Source: Solwaraspora sp. WMMD792 (GTDB lineage Bacteria; Actinomycetota; Actinomycetes; Mycobacteriales; Micromonosporaceae). Taken from it: a stretch of 64,000 nucleotides of DNA. A program made the translations under genes and the position numbers. The stretch is from NCBI RefSeq assembly GCF_029626105.1, contig NZ_JARUBH010000009.1, positions 5,084,001 to 5,148,000 of the forward strand. Direction: 5' to 3'. A model generated the notes under the pieces. That model searched no databases and was not told the origin of the DNA. It worked only from the letters and a program-made list of their open reading frames with translations. Position 1 is the first letter of the stretch. Every line of letters begins with the position of its first letter. This document shows, piece after piece, positions 9,498 to 16,719 of the stretch.

Positions 9498-10046
9498 TTA
9501 CAGCGACAGGCAGACGTCGTCGGGCAGGCGGCCCACGATGAGGGGCGGCGCGGCGGTTTCCGACCGGACGTAGCCGAGCAGGCAGGCGTGCCCGACCGGT
9601 ACGGCGTACAGGATGGCCCCCGCCGGGGCAGGGTCGGTGAACCGGGCCGGCCGTACCGCCGGGTCGTTGAAGCCGGAAGCGACCAGCGCCTGCCGGACCG
9701 CGTCCGGTGTCGTGGCCGGGAGCCGACAGTGCTCCAACGGCCCGGGACAGTCTGCGCCGAGCTCGCGGACGAAGCCGTCCAGCAGCGTCTGCCGGCGGGG
9801 CTGTGCCGCTACCCGCTCGTCGTCCGTCAGCGGGGTACGCCGGCCGAGATCCTCGGCGATGCGATCGCAGTAGTCATCGACGCTGGACGCCACCTGCGCG
9901 CACACGAACTGCTCCACTGTTGCAGCCGGCCGACCGTCCGGCTCACTGGCTGACACGCTGGCCCGGATCAGCGGCACGGCGACCGCCGTGGCGCTGGCGG
10001 CCACGAACAGCACGACGATACGTAGCCCAATCCGGACAGCCCGCAT
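9498..10046 (-). CDS. Small exported or membrane-anchored protein, unknown
   Basis: 182 residues. ATG at 10046 has a strong GGTGAGG Shine-Dalgarno. Residues about 4-27 form a signal peptide or anchor helix after two basic residues (MRAVRIGLRIVVLFVAASATAVAVPLI). The mature part has several cysteines (VCAQ, YCDRI, DCPG, HCRL) that could form disulfides outside the cell. I do not recognise a family. It is divergent from the VOC gene with about 70 bp between starts. A decayed copy of its first 24 codons and promoter occurs at 14.3 kb as part of the duplicated block. Confidence 0.7.
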   Translation of the reverse strand: MRAVRIGLRIVVLFVAASATAVAVPLIRASVSASEPDGRPAATVEQFVCAQVASSVDDYCDRIAEDLGRRTPLTDDERVAAQPRRQTLLDGFVRELGADCPGPLEHCRLPATTPDAVRQALVASGFNDPAVRPARFTDPAPAGAILYAVPVGHACLLGYVRSETAAPPLIVGRLPDDVCLSL

Positions 10047-10100
10047 GACCTCACCGTACCGCCGTCCAGCGATAGCTATCTGTCCTGCGTGAATGCCGTC

Positions 10101-10106
10101 TAGCAT
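10101..10106 (+). promoter_or_regulatory. -10 box of VOC gene 1 (leaderless)
   Basis: TAGCAT ends 7 nt before the GTG at 10114, the distance at which transcription would begin on the start codon itself. No Shine-Dalgarno precedes that GTG. Copy 2 has the same box at 14390-14395. Confidence 0.5.
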
Positions 10107-10113
10107 CGTCGGC

Positions 10114-10851
10114 GTGGCGACGCGGCTGGTGCAGATCAACATGAAGGCTCGCAACGACTCCGCGTTGGGTGGTTTCTGGGCGGCGGTCCTCGGCTGGGAA
10201 GTCTCCAGCGAGGGACCGGGCGTGACCAACCTCGAACCCGAGGGTTTCGTCTACCCCGATCCCGTCGCCGTCTGCATCGACCTCGTCATGTCTGCCGAAC
10301 CCAAGATGGTGAAGAACCGCGTACACCTCGACCTGGCCACCACCTCGGCGGCCCATCAGGCGGAGCTGGTCGCACGACTGACGCAGCTCGGCGCGACCCC
10401 CGTCGACATCGGCCGGGGCGACACGCCGTGGACCGTCCTGGCCGACCCGGAAGGCAACGAGTTCTGCGTGCTGGAGCCCCGGCCGATCTACCTGGACACC
10501 GGGCCGATCGCCACGGTCGTGGTCGACTGCGCCGACCCGCGAGCCATGGCCCGCTTCTGGAGCGAGGCCACGGACTGGACCCTGCACGAGGTGACCGACG
10601 ACACCGCGAGGCTGCGCTCCGCCGCCGGCGTCGGCCCGTACCTGGAGTTCGTCCGTACGCCGGACGCGAAGGTCGGGTGGAACCGCGTCCACCTCGACGT
10701 TCGCCCGTACCCGGATGACGACCTGGACGCCGAAGCGGCCAGGCTGCGGGCGCTCGGCGCCACCCCCGTCGACCTCGGCCGAAGCGACATCCCGTGGAAG
10801 GTCTTCACCGACCCGGAAGGCAACGAATTCTGCCTTCTCACCCCAGGCTGA
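10114..10851 (+). CDS. VOC-superfamily protein, copy 1
   Basis: 245 residues made of two glyoxalase/bleomycin-resistance-like (VOC) modules, about 1-120 and 125-245; each ends with the same DPEGNEFC signature. VOC proteins are metal-dependent isomerases, dioxygenases or drug-binding proteins; the substrate cannot be told. GTG at 10114 was preferred over ATG 10093 because of the TAGCAT box 7 nt upstream and the conserved ATRLVQI start. By hand count it is about 91% identical to the second copy at 14.4 kb, so one may be redundant. Some metal ligands typical of glyoxalase I are not obvious. Confidence 0.85.
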   Translation: MATRLVQINMKARNDSALGGFWAAVLGWEVSSEGPGVTNLEPEGFVYPDPVAVCIDLVMSAEPKMVKNRVHLDLATTSAAHQAELVARLTQLGATPVDIGRGDTPWTVLADPEGNEFCVLEPRPIYLDTGPIATVVVDCADPRAMARFWSEATDWTLHEVTDDTARLRSAAGVGPYLEFVRTPDAKVGWNRVHLDVRPYPDDDLDAEAARLRALGATPVDLGRSDIPWKVFTDPEGNEFCLLTPG

Positions 10852-10908
10852 TCACGCCGCCGATCGCCCGTCCGGTGCAGCGGATGATCGCTGGTTAGAG
10901 TCCTCGGC

Positions 10909-11985
10909 GTGGATGACGATCCCCGGAGCATCGTGGCTGGCCTCGCCGAGCTGGGCGACGTGACGGCAGTCCTGGCGCTCGCCGAGAAGCGTCTCCGGGC
11001 CGACGACGCGAGCTTCGTCGCGGACCTCGGCATCGCGGTGTGGCGCAGGTACGGGGGCGATACGACTGCCCCGTGGCAGTACCGCAGCGTGTTCGATCGG
11101 ACGCTGCGGCTGCTGGCGCTGACACCGGGGGCGATCGACCAGGCCGTACGGTTGATCTCCGTCGTGCAGGACCGCCACCAGGTCCGGTACGCCGCGTCGC
11201 TGCTCGCTTCGGCCCACAACATCGCCGACCTGGGCGTCGTATTCGATGCGGACGGGTCGGAGGAGTTGCGGGCCTGCCTGCTGCAGGAACTGGTGTTGCG
11301 TGGTGCCGATGTGCATCACCCGTGGGCTGTCTCGCCGCACTGGCGCCATCACCCGCTCGGCTGGCTGCCGTTGTCGTTGACTCCGATCGAAGGGCACCCC
11401 AGCCGTCCCCGGTACCACATCGGAGGGGAAAGCCAGGACCTACCAGCCATGGCAGCGGAGCCTGTTCACGGGCATGGCGCTGTTCCTCGTTGGCAGGAGA
11501 CGACCGCTTCCGACGAGGCGGTCTCGCTGAGCGCGGCGGTCGACAACTGGGCCGAGGAATCCAACGGCCGTATCGAGGCACGGACGTTCGCGTTCGACGA
11601 CGACCTCCCGCCGGACGCCGTCGGCGATGCGCTGCTGAGCATCGATCTGGAGTGCACCCAGGGCATGACGACTGGGCTCGGCACATACTCGCCGCCGCAG
11701 GCGTGGCGGCAGTTGTTCTCAGCGGCGTCGACCGGCGGCGCGTACAACCGTGGCGAGTTCGGAGCGTACGGACGGTTGCTGGCGTGGCGGTCGGTTGCGG
11801 CGCTGGTCGGCGCTCCGCATGGAGCACCGGTCGGTGACGTCGAGGCGCTGGCGCGTCACTGCTCGTGGTACTCGTTCGCCGGCTCCACCGCGTGGTTCGA
11901 CCGTATCGCCTGGGATATCGGCCTGGCGGTGGTCTCACCGGACCGGCGGCGACTGGCGGTACTGGCTGCCAGCGACACCGACTGA
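10909..11985 (+). CDS. DUF6183-like protein
   Basis: 358 residues. GTG start sits 7 nt after TAGAGT (10896-10901), so the mRNA is probably leaderless. The first third is helical and HEAT-like (SLLASAHNIADLG, LRACLLQELVLRG); the last third has the pattern I associate with the DUF6183 family (SWYSFAGSTAWFDRIAWDIG, then LAVLAASDTD at the C-terminus). No signal peptide or membrane helix. Function of the family is unknown. It stands between the two copies of the duplicated VOC block, beside barstar-like immunity genes, which hints at a role in a toxin/immunity locus, but that is inference. Confidence 0.65.
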   Translation: MDDDPRSIVAGLAELGDVTAVLALAEKRLRADDASFVADLGIAVWRRYGGDTTAPWQYRSVFDRTLRLLALTPGAIDQAVRLISVVQDRHQVRYAASLLASAHNIADLGVVFDADGSEELRACLLQELVLRGADVHHPWAVSPHWRHHPLGWLPLSLTPIEGHPSRPRYHIGGESQDLPAMAAEPVHGHGAVPRWQETTASDEAVSLSAAVDNWAEESNGRIEARTFAFDDDLPPDAVGDALLSIDLECTQGMTTGLGTYSPPQAWRQLFSAASTGGAYNRGEFGAYGRLLAWRSVAALVGAPHGAPVGDVEALARHCSWYSFAGSTAWFDRIAWDIGLAVVSPDRRRLAVLAASDTD

Positions 11986-12003
11986 TCCACCGACGAGCGC
12001 CAA

Positions 12004-12216
12004 TCAGCCCACGTTGAGCCGGTCCAGGATGTGGTGCTGGTCGATAGTCAGAGCCGGGTTGGCTGCGGAGGCATCAACCGGTTTGGGATCGTCGAGAAGC
12101 GCGGTGATCCGCGCTGCTGGCAGGCGAGGGCTGCTCGCCATCGCCTGCCGCACCGTAGCAACGGGGTCGTCGGCGAAGCGGTCGAGCCCATCGGTAGGAA
12201 GTTCGACAGAGATGCG
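12004..12216 (-). pseudogene. C-terminal remnant of a leucine-rich-variant (LRV) repeat protein
   Basis: An open stretch of 70 codons ends in TGA at 12004 but has an in-frame TAG at 12217-12219 and no usable start. It reads FADDPVATVRQAMASSPRL..LLDDP..VDASAANPAL, the repeat pattern of LRV proteins, and finishes with a family-like tail (HHILDRLNVG). Upstream in the same frame LLRNAANT can be read beyond the TAG before another stop. It runs opposite to its neighbours and touches the 5' end of the next gene, so it is a decayed fragment left by rearrangement. Confidence 0.65.
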
Positions 12217-12253
12217 CTACGTGTTCGCGGCGTTACGCAGAAGGGCTCACTCC

Positions 12254-13126
12254 ATGTTTCGTGGCGGCGGAAAGCCTGGTGAACTGCTGCGGCTCTGGCA
12301 CGATACGCTCCCGCCTCATTGGCTGCTGGTCGACGACGACGAAGACGATCCGGGCAAGACCATCGCCGCCTGCGTCGACATCGACGGGCTGTTCGACGAC
12401 AGCGGGCCAGCCTCCCTGGCGACGGCCCGGCCGGCAGTACTCATCGGATGCCAGCCCATGCCACCGCTAGAGCGTGCGCTGGACGCGCTGGCTCGCGGGA
12501 TCGGCAACCCTGGTGGGGCGGCGTGGCGTCGCCGAATCCGTGCCTCCATCGCCAGCGTGGCAGACGACGGCAGCGCGACCCACGTGCCGGGAGCCTACGT
12601 CCATGGGTCGGTGGCGGCAGTCCGTCCGTCTGCGCTGGGCGACGGACTGATCGATGTAACCCTCGACACCCCCATCACCGACCCAGTGCCCGGCGGGGCA
12701 CGCCAAATCTGGGCACTTTGGCGCTCCGGCCGACCGACCGAACGCGGTCACTGGGTACGCTACGACCGCCCTCTCCGTCACCAGTGGACCGTGACGACGT
12801 TTGCCCACCACCGGTACGACGCCGCTGACAAGCCAGCCGGCACCACCTACGAACTCGACGGGCGGAACGTCACCGACGTCGAAGGGTTCTACTGCGCTCT
12901 CGGTGAGGCAATCAACGGGCCGGGCGGCTACTTCGGCTCGAACGCCGACGCACTCCACGACTGCGCGCGAGGTGGCTGGGGAGCCGCAGTGCCGTTCAAG
13001 CTGGTCTGGCGGCATTCGGCTGTGGCTCAGGAGCGCCTGAGCCCGCCCACCCCAGCCGGCGACCCGGATTTCGGGCAGCTCCTGCACTGGCTCACCGAGG
13101 ATGGGATCGACGTCCATGTGCGCTGA
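12254..13126 (+). CDS. Protein with C-terminal barstar-like immunity domain
   Basis: 290 residues. The N-terminal ~190 residues are not recognised (acidic patch VDDDEDDPGKT near residue 25). Residues about 200-290 match the barstar fold: a beta strand ending LDGRNVTDVEGFYCAL, then the conserved GPGGYFGSNADALHDCARGG loop-helix and FKLVWRHS strand. Barstar inhibits secreted RNases by plugging the active site with this acidic helix. ATG at 12254 has AGAAGGG about 9 nt upstream; in-frame ATG 12212 is an alternative. The next gene is a second barstar-like gene overlapping its 3' end, so the two form an operon. No RNase toxin is visible nearby. Confidence 0.75.
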   Translation: MFRGGGKPGELLRLWHDTLPPHWLLVDDDEDDPGKTIAACVDIDGLFDDSGPASLATARPAVLIGCQPMPPLERALDALARGIGNPGGAAWRRRIRASIASVADDGSATHVPGAYVHGSVAAVRPSALGDGLIDVTLDTPITDPVPGGARQIWALWRSGRPTERGHWVRYDRPLRHQWTVTTFAHHRYDAADKPAGTTYELDGRNVTDVEGFYCALGEAINGPGGYFGSNADALHDCARGGWGAAVPFKLVWRHSAVAQERLSPPTPAGDPDFGQLLHWLTEDGIDVHVR

Positions 13127-13610
13127 ATTGCACAGCGGCAGAATGCGGCTCCGCCTCGGCGATTCACTCGTGGTCTGCCAGCGTGAATCCCCAGTGGAGT
13201 TGGCCGCAGTGCTTCCGACGTCCGGCAGATTCGTGGTGGCCCGCCTTGACGGCATGAGGCTCACCGATGCCAACCAGGTCTTTTACGACTTCTCGGATGC
13301 CTTGTTCTTCCCCAGCTACTTCGGCTGGAACTGGGACGCGCTGTCCGACTGTCTGAGAGATCTGCACTGGCTGTCGGCGGACGGCTACCTGGTGATCGTC
13401 GACAACGCGCACCAGCTGCTGCCGGACAGCGCCCTGGACCAGCGCACACTCTTCCGCATCCTCGCCCAGGCAGTTCGCCACTGGTCCGGCGCGGGCGGCC
13501 CACCGGAGGGGACGGTCGTCCCATTCACCGTGCTGCTGCTCTGTGACCACGACGACGAGGCAGTACAGCTGCGGCAGGCCGTCGACCAGGCACTTCACGA
13601 GACGCGCTGA
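13116..13610 (+). CDS. Barstar-family immunity protein
   Basis: 164 residues. Core barstar pattern at about 35-85: VVARLDGMRLTD, YDFSDALFFPSYFGWNWDAL, SDCLRDLHWL, followed by a hydrophobic strand YLVIVDNAH. Barstar relatives of this size are common in actinomycetes and are presumed to neutralise cognate or incoming RNase toxins. The ATG lies 11 bases inside the preceding gene with GGATGGGA about 9 nt upstream, giving translational coupling. Two divergent barstar modules in a row, with no toxin gene, look like an orphan immunity array. Confidence 0.8.
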   Translation: MCAELHSGRMRLRLGDSLVVCQRESPVELAAVLPTSGRFVVARLDGMRLTDANQVFYDFSDALFFPSYFGWNWDALSDCLRDLHWLSADGYLVIVDNAHQLLPDSALDQRTLFRILAQAVRHWSGAGGPPEGTVVPFTVLLLCDHDDEAVQLRQAVDQALHETR

Positions 13611-13641
13611 CGACCCCGGCGGTAGGCCATGATTGGCGTCC

Positions 13642-14169
13642 ATGGACACCGGCGATCCGTACACCACCGTCACCGAGCCGACGTCCGTGGCACGGTTCCT
13701 GATCGACCCAGGCACAGACACCGTTCACACTGTGGCCTCCGTCGACGCGTTCGTCGACCTTCCCGACGGCTCCACCTGGTCGTTGACGATCGTGACCGTC
13801 GATGAGGTCGGCCGCCTGTTGGCGCGGTGGAGGAAAACAGGGGAGGTCGCGAATGGCAGCTACTTCTGGGCAGTCGACCAGCTCATCGTGCCTGAGCCGG
13901 GCGTACCAGCGATGACCGCGGCGATCCGGGAGTTGGTGCGCAGCGGAGACATCACCAGCGCTGGCGCGCGATGCGAGGACGAGTCGTTCGTTGTCCCCGG
14001 TAACGGCATCGCCATAGGCGAGATGATCCCGCTCCGTCGGCACCGGGTGGTGACCCGTGAGCAGTTCGCGGGCGGGTCAGGGCACGCACCGGCGATGGAC
14101 GCGGCGCGGTTCCGTACCGATGCAGACAGCGCCGAGGACGGTAACCTACGGGACCCTCATGAAGCCTGA
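13642..14169 (+). CDS. Unknown protein, possible third immunity gene
   Basis: 175 residues from ATG 13642 (an in-frame TTG at 13633 is less likely). It starts 31 bp after the barstar gene in the same direction. No signal peptide or membrane helix. The middle is beta-rich (DLPDGSTWSLTIVTVDEVGRLL, SYFWAVDQLIVPEPG), the C-terminus charged and probably disordered. I do not recognise it. Its place at the end of the barstar pair suggests another immunity or polymorphic-toxin-related protein. Its end lies about 95 bp before the second copy of the duplicated block. Confidence 0.55.
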   Translation: MDTGDPYTTVTEPTSVARFLIDPGTDTVHTVASVDAFVDLPDGSTWSLTIVTVDEVGRLLARWRKTGEVANGSYFWAVDQLIVPEPGVPAMTAAIRELVRSGDITSAGARCEDESFVVPGNGIAIGEMIPLRRHRVVTREQFAGGSGHAPAMDAARFRTDADSAEDGNLRDPHEA

Positions 14170-14233
14170 GGCACGGCCGACTCTCGACACCACCGCTCCT
14201 CCCTACCCGGTGGCACCGCTTCAGGTGTAGGGA

Positions 14234-14335
14234 TCACTCAGGGCGATAGGCGCCGCCGTACGGTACGGCGACCGCTGTTGCGCTGGCGACCACGAACAGC
14301 ACGGCGATGGGTAGCCCAACCCGGACAGCCCGCAT
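14234..14335 (-). pseudogene. Truncated copy of the secreted-protein gene
   Basis: The first ~24 codons (signal peptide, MRAVRVGLPIAVLFVV) and the GGTGAGG Shine-Dalgarno match the intact gene at 10046; then the reading runs into unrelated sequence (YGGAYRPE) and stops after 33 residues. The break coincides with the edge of the duplicated block, so this is by-product of the duplication, not an independent gene. Confidence 0.85.
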
Positions 14336-15144
14336 GACCTCACCGTACCGCCGTCCAGCAACAGCCATCTGTCCAGCGTGAATGCCGTCTAGCATCGTCA
14401 GCGTGGCGACGCGGCTGGTGCAGATCAACATGAAGGCTCGCAACGACTCCGCGTTGGGTGGTTTTTGGGCGGCGGTCCTCGGCTGGGAAGTCTCCAGCGA
14501 GGGACCGGGCGTGACCAACCTCGAACCCGAGGGTTTCGTCTACCCCGACCCCGTCGCCGTCTGCGTCGACCTGGTCGTCTCCCCCGAACCCAAGACGGTG
14601 AAGAACCGCGTACACCTCGACCTCGCCACCACCTCGGCAGCCCATCAGGCAGAACTGGTGGCGAGGCTGAAGGAGCTCGGCGCGGCCCCCGTCGACATCG
14701 GCCAAAGTGACGTGCCGTGGACCGTCCTGGCCGACCCTGAAGGCAACGAGTTCTGCGTACTGGAGCCCCGGCCGATCTACCTCGACACCGGGCCGATCGC
14801 CGCGGTCGTGGCCGACTGCGCCGACCCGCAAGCCATGGCCCGCTTCTGGAGCAGGGCCATGGACTGGACCCTGTACGAGGTGACCACCAGCACCGCGAGG
14901 CTGCGCTCCGCCGCCGGCGTCGGCCCGTACCTGGAGTTCGTCCGTACGCCGGGCGCGAAAGTCGGCTGGAACCGCGTCCACCTCGACGTTCGCCCGTACC
15001 CGGATGACGACCTGGAAGCCGAAGCGGCCAGGCTGCGGACCCTCGGTGCCACTCCCGTCGACCTCGGCCGAAGCGACATCCCGTGGAAGGTCTTCACCGA
15101 CCCCGAAGGCAACGAATTCTGCCTCCTCACCCCAGGCTGACCCC
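14263..15144. repeat. Direct duplication, copy 2 (VOC block)
   Basis: Second copy of the block at 9974-10855, same orientation, gap-free at offset 4289 bp. Recombination between the copies would delete or loop out a 4.3-kb circle holding the DUF6183-like, LRV-remnant, barstar and unknown genes. Confidence 0.9.
14403..15140 (+). CDS. VOC-superfamily protein, copy 2
   Basis: 245 residues, two VOC modules, about 91% identical to the copy at 10114 by hand count. Promoter box TAGCAT (14390-14395) and the 7-nt distance to GTG are kept, so both copies are probably expressed. Most differences are conservative or surface-like (for example TDDTA versus TTSTA), and the frame is intact, so both copies appear to be under selection or the duplication is recent. 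Confidence 0.85.
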   Translation: MATRLVQINMKARNDSALGGFWAAVLGWEVSSEGPGVTNLEPEGFVYPDPVAVCVDLVVSPEPKTVKNRVHLDLATTSAAHQAELVARLKELGAAPVDIGQSDVPWTVLADPEGNEFCVLEPRPIYLDTGPIAAVVADCADPQAMARFWSRAMDWTLYEVTTSTARLRSAAGVGPYLEFVRTPGAKVGWNRVHLDVRPYPDDDLEAEAARLRTLGATPVDLGRSDIPWKVFTDPEGNEFCLLTPG

Positions 15145-15299
15145 GCCGTGGCCTACCGGCCCGCACCGCTGGCGATCGAACCGCAGGGGTTGAAGGATGG
15201 AACACGCCTTCCGGCGCCGCGCCGATATCGCGGGCGTGCCGCTGGCTCTCCTCGGCCCGTGACGGGCGTTGCCCACGCGTCCGCACGCCCGAAACTGGC

Positions 15300-15362
15300 C
15301 ATCGAGGTGACGCTGACACACGTTAAAAAGCGAGAATTACGTGTGTCAGCGTCACCTCGATG
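15300..15362. terminator. 24-bp perfect inverted repeat between convergent genes
   Basis: Arms 15300-15323 and 15339-15362 are perfectly complementary; the arm contains GTGACGCTGACACACG. The 15-nt loop is A/T-rich (TAAAAAGCGAGAATT), unusual for this GC-rich DNA. It lies between the VOC gene and the leftward membrane-protein gene, so a bidirectional terminator is the simplest reading. The lack of a U-tract and the length and perfection of the arms leave a dispersed palindromic element as an alternative. Confidence 0.6.
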
Positions 15363-15385
15363 TGGACTCGCGTGGACTCGCCTGC

Positions 15386-16117
15386 TCACTCGGCCGGCTG
15401 CGGCCACACGATCCTCGTCGGGTGCGGGCCGGGCCCGGTGTAGCGCGTTCTGCCCAGCGTGCCGGACAGGGTGCAGGAGGTGGAGTCGGCCGGCGCGAGG
15501 TACATCATCGTGTAGAAGAACTGTGTCTGCGTGTCGGCGTACGTCGAGATGACCAGGACGCTTCCTTCGGGGAACAGCTCCGGCTGCATCGCGTAGCCGT
15601 CGGTGGAGACCGGTTCGCCCTCGGGGCCGAGTTGGTTGAGCGCCTCACTCGTGTAGCCCCGATCAGCGACACCGGGGCAGAAGCGCTCCGGCAGCCCGGC
15701 GCGTACCTCGGTTGGTACGCCGGCCTGGCGCAAGTCGGCGGCAAGACCAGCTGGATCATTAAGCCGGTCCCATTCCACGATCAGCTCCACTGACCCGTCG
15801 GAATTCGTGGTGACCGCGTACGCGGGAGTGGCCCCGCCGGGACCGTCGAGCCAGACCGTCGACGCCGCGAGGGCCACCGCCACCGCTGCGGCGGCAACCC
15901 CGCCGAGCATGAGCCGCCGGTGCCGCACGCGACGAACAGCGGTGGGCTGTCGCCGTACCGCTGGCATGCCGGACGGTTGCGCGGCGTCGGCCTGCGGTTG
16001 CGATTGCGGCTGAGCGAGGATGCCGGCCAGCATCGCCGTGGCCTGGAACGATTCGGCGTCCACCCGCCAGTCGGCGACCGGATCCGCATCGCGCATCAGT
16101 CGGTCGGTCTCCATCAT
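15386..16117 (-). CDS. Membrane protein coupled to ECF sigma factor (possible anti-sigma)
   Basis: 243 residues. An N-terminal cytoplasmic part of ~68 residues, one membrane helix at about 69-90 (LMLGGVAAAAVAVALAAS), and an extracellular C-terminal domain. The layout and 4-base overlap (ATGA) with the sigma-factor gene are those of a sigma/anti-sigma operon, and it resembles actinobacterial CU044_5270-type proteins. No ZAS HxxxCxxC motif is present, so it is not a classical zinc anti-sigma factor. AAGGAGG precedes two adjacent ATG codons; either could start it. Confidence 0.65.
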   Translation of the reverse strand: MMETDRLMRDADPVADWRVDAESFQATAMLAGILAQPQSQPQADAAQPSGMPAVRRQPTAVRRVRHRRLMLGGVAAAAVAVALAASTVWLDGPGGATPAYAVTTNSDGSVELIVEWDRLNDPAGLAADLRQAGVPTEVRAGLPERFCPGVADRGYTSEALNQLGPEGEPVSTDGYAMQPELFPEGSVLVISTYADTQTQFFYTMMYLAPADSTSCTLSGTLGRTRYTGPGPHPTRIVWPQPAE

Positions 16118-16659
16118 GATCCTCCTTCGTGAGCCAGCGGAGAAAGCGCGGCGTCCGCCGGCCTCCGGGTCGGGGCCGGTTCCAACGCGGCCGCCAGCCG
16201 CCGCCGAGCCCGAAACAACCGCACCTTGTACGCCGTACGACTGCAGCCCATGACGGTGGCGGCGGCGGTGGCGTCAAGTCCTTCCCAGGCGGCCAGCCGC
16301 AGCGCCTCCCGGTCGGCTTCGGACAGTTGTTCCAGCGCGTGCCGGACCCGTACCTGGTCGATCACGGCATCGGCGTGGTCGGCCGTGACCGTCTCCGTGA
16401 CCGCGCCCAGCCGGGTCGTCAGCCTCGCCTGCCGGTCCCGGCCCCGGATCTCGTTGCCGATCAGGTGCCGGGTCGTCGCGTACAGCCACGGCAGCGGTTC
16501 GCTGACCGGCACGTCCGGCAGGCGTCGCCAGGCAACGAGAAACGCCTCGCTGACGACGTCGGGCGCGCGTTCCCGACCGACCCGGCGGGCCGCGTACCGC
16601 ATCACCGCGCCGTAATGTCGCCGGAACAGCTCCGCGAATCTTGTCCGGTCGTCTTCCAT
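16114..16659 (-). CDS. RNA polymerase ECF sigma factor
   Basis: 181 residues, the usual ECF size. Region 2 spans about 8-75 (FAELFRRHYGAVMRYAARRVG, AFLVAWRRLPDVP), region 4 about 105-165 with the helix-turn-helix (LEQLSEADREALRLAAWEGLDATAAATVMGCS). It directs RNA polymerase to stress or envelope regulons, probably under control of the membrane protein encoded directly after it. The C-terminal ~15 residues are extra and overlap the next start. Confidence 0.9.
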   Translation of the reverse strand: MEDDRTRFAELFRRHYGAVMRYAARRVGRERAPDVVSEAFLVAWRRLPDVPVSEPLPWLYATTRHLIGNEIRGRDRQARLTTRLGAVTETVTADHADAVIDQVRVRHALEQLSEADREALRLAAWEGLDATAAATVMGCSRTAYKVRLFRARRRLAAALEPAPTRRPADAALSPLAHEGGS

Positions 16660-16719
16660 ACCCGGTCTGTTTCCGCCTCGGCCGTCGCGGTTACCGAACC
16701 GGGCGGAAAGCAGGCGTGG

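Larger units (their letters stand above)
9974..10855. repeat. Direct duplication, copy 1 (VOC block)
   Basis: Copy 1 of an ~880-bp block that aligns without gaps to 14263-15144 at a constant offset of 4289 bp. It holds the first ~24 codons of the divergent secreted-protein gene, the shared promoter region and the whole VOC gene. Homology stops abruptly on both sides. No terminal inverted repeats, target-site duplication or transposase was seen. Confidence 0.9.

Noticed and set aside
9974-15144. Composite transposon
   Set aside because: The flanking copies contain no transposase, terminal inverted repeats or target-site duplication that I could find, so homologous recombination is the simpler reading.
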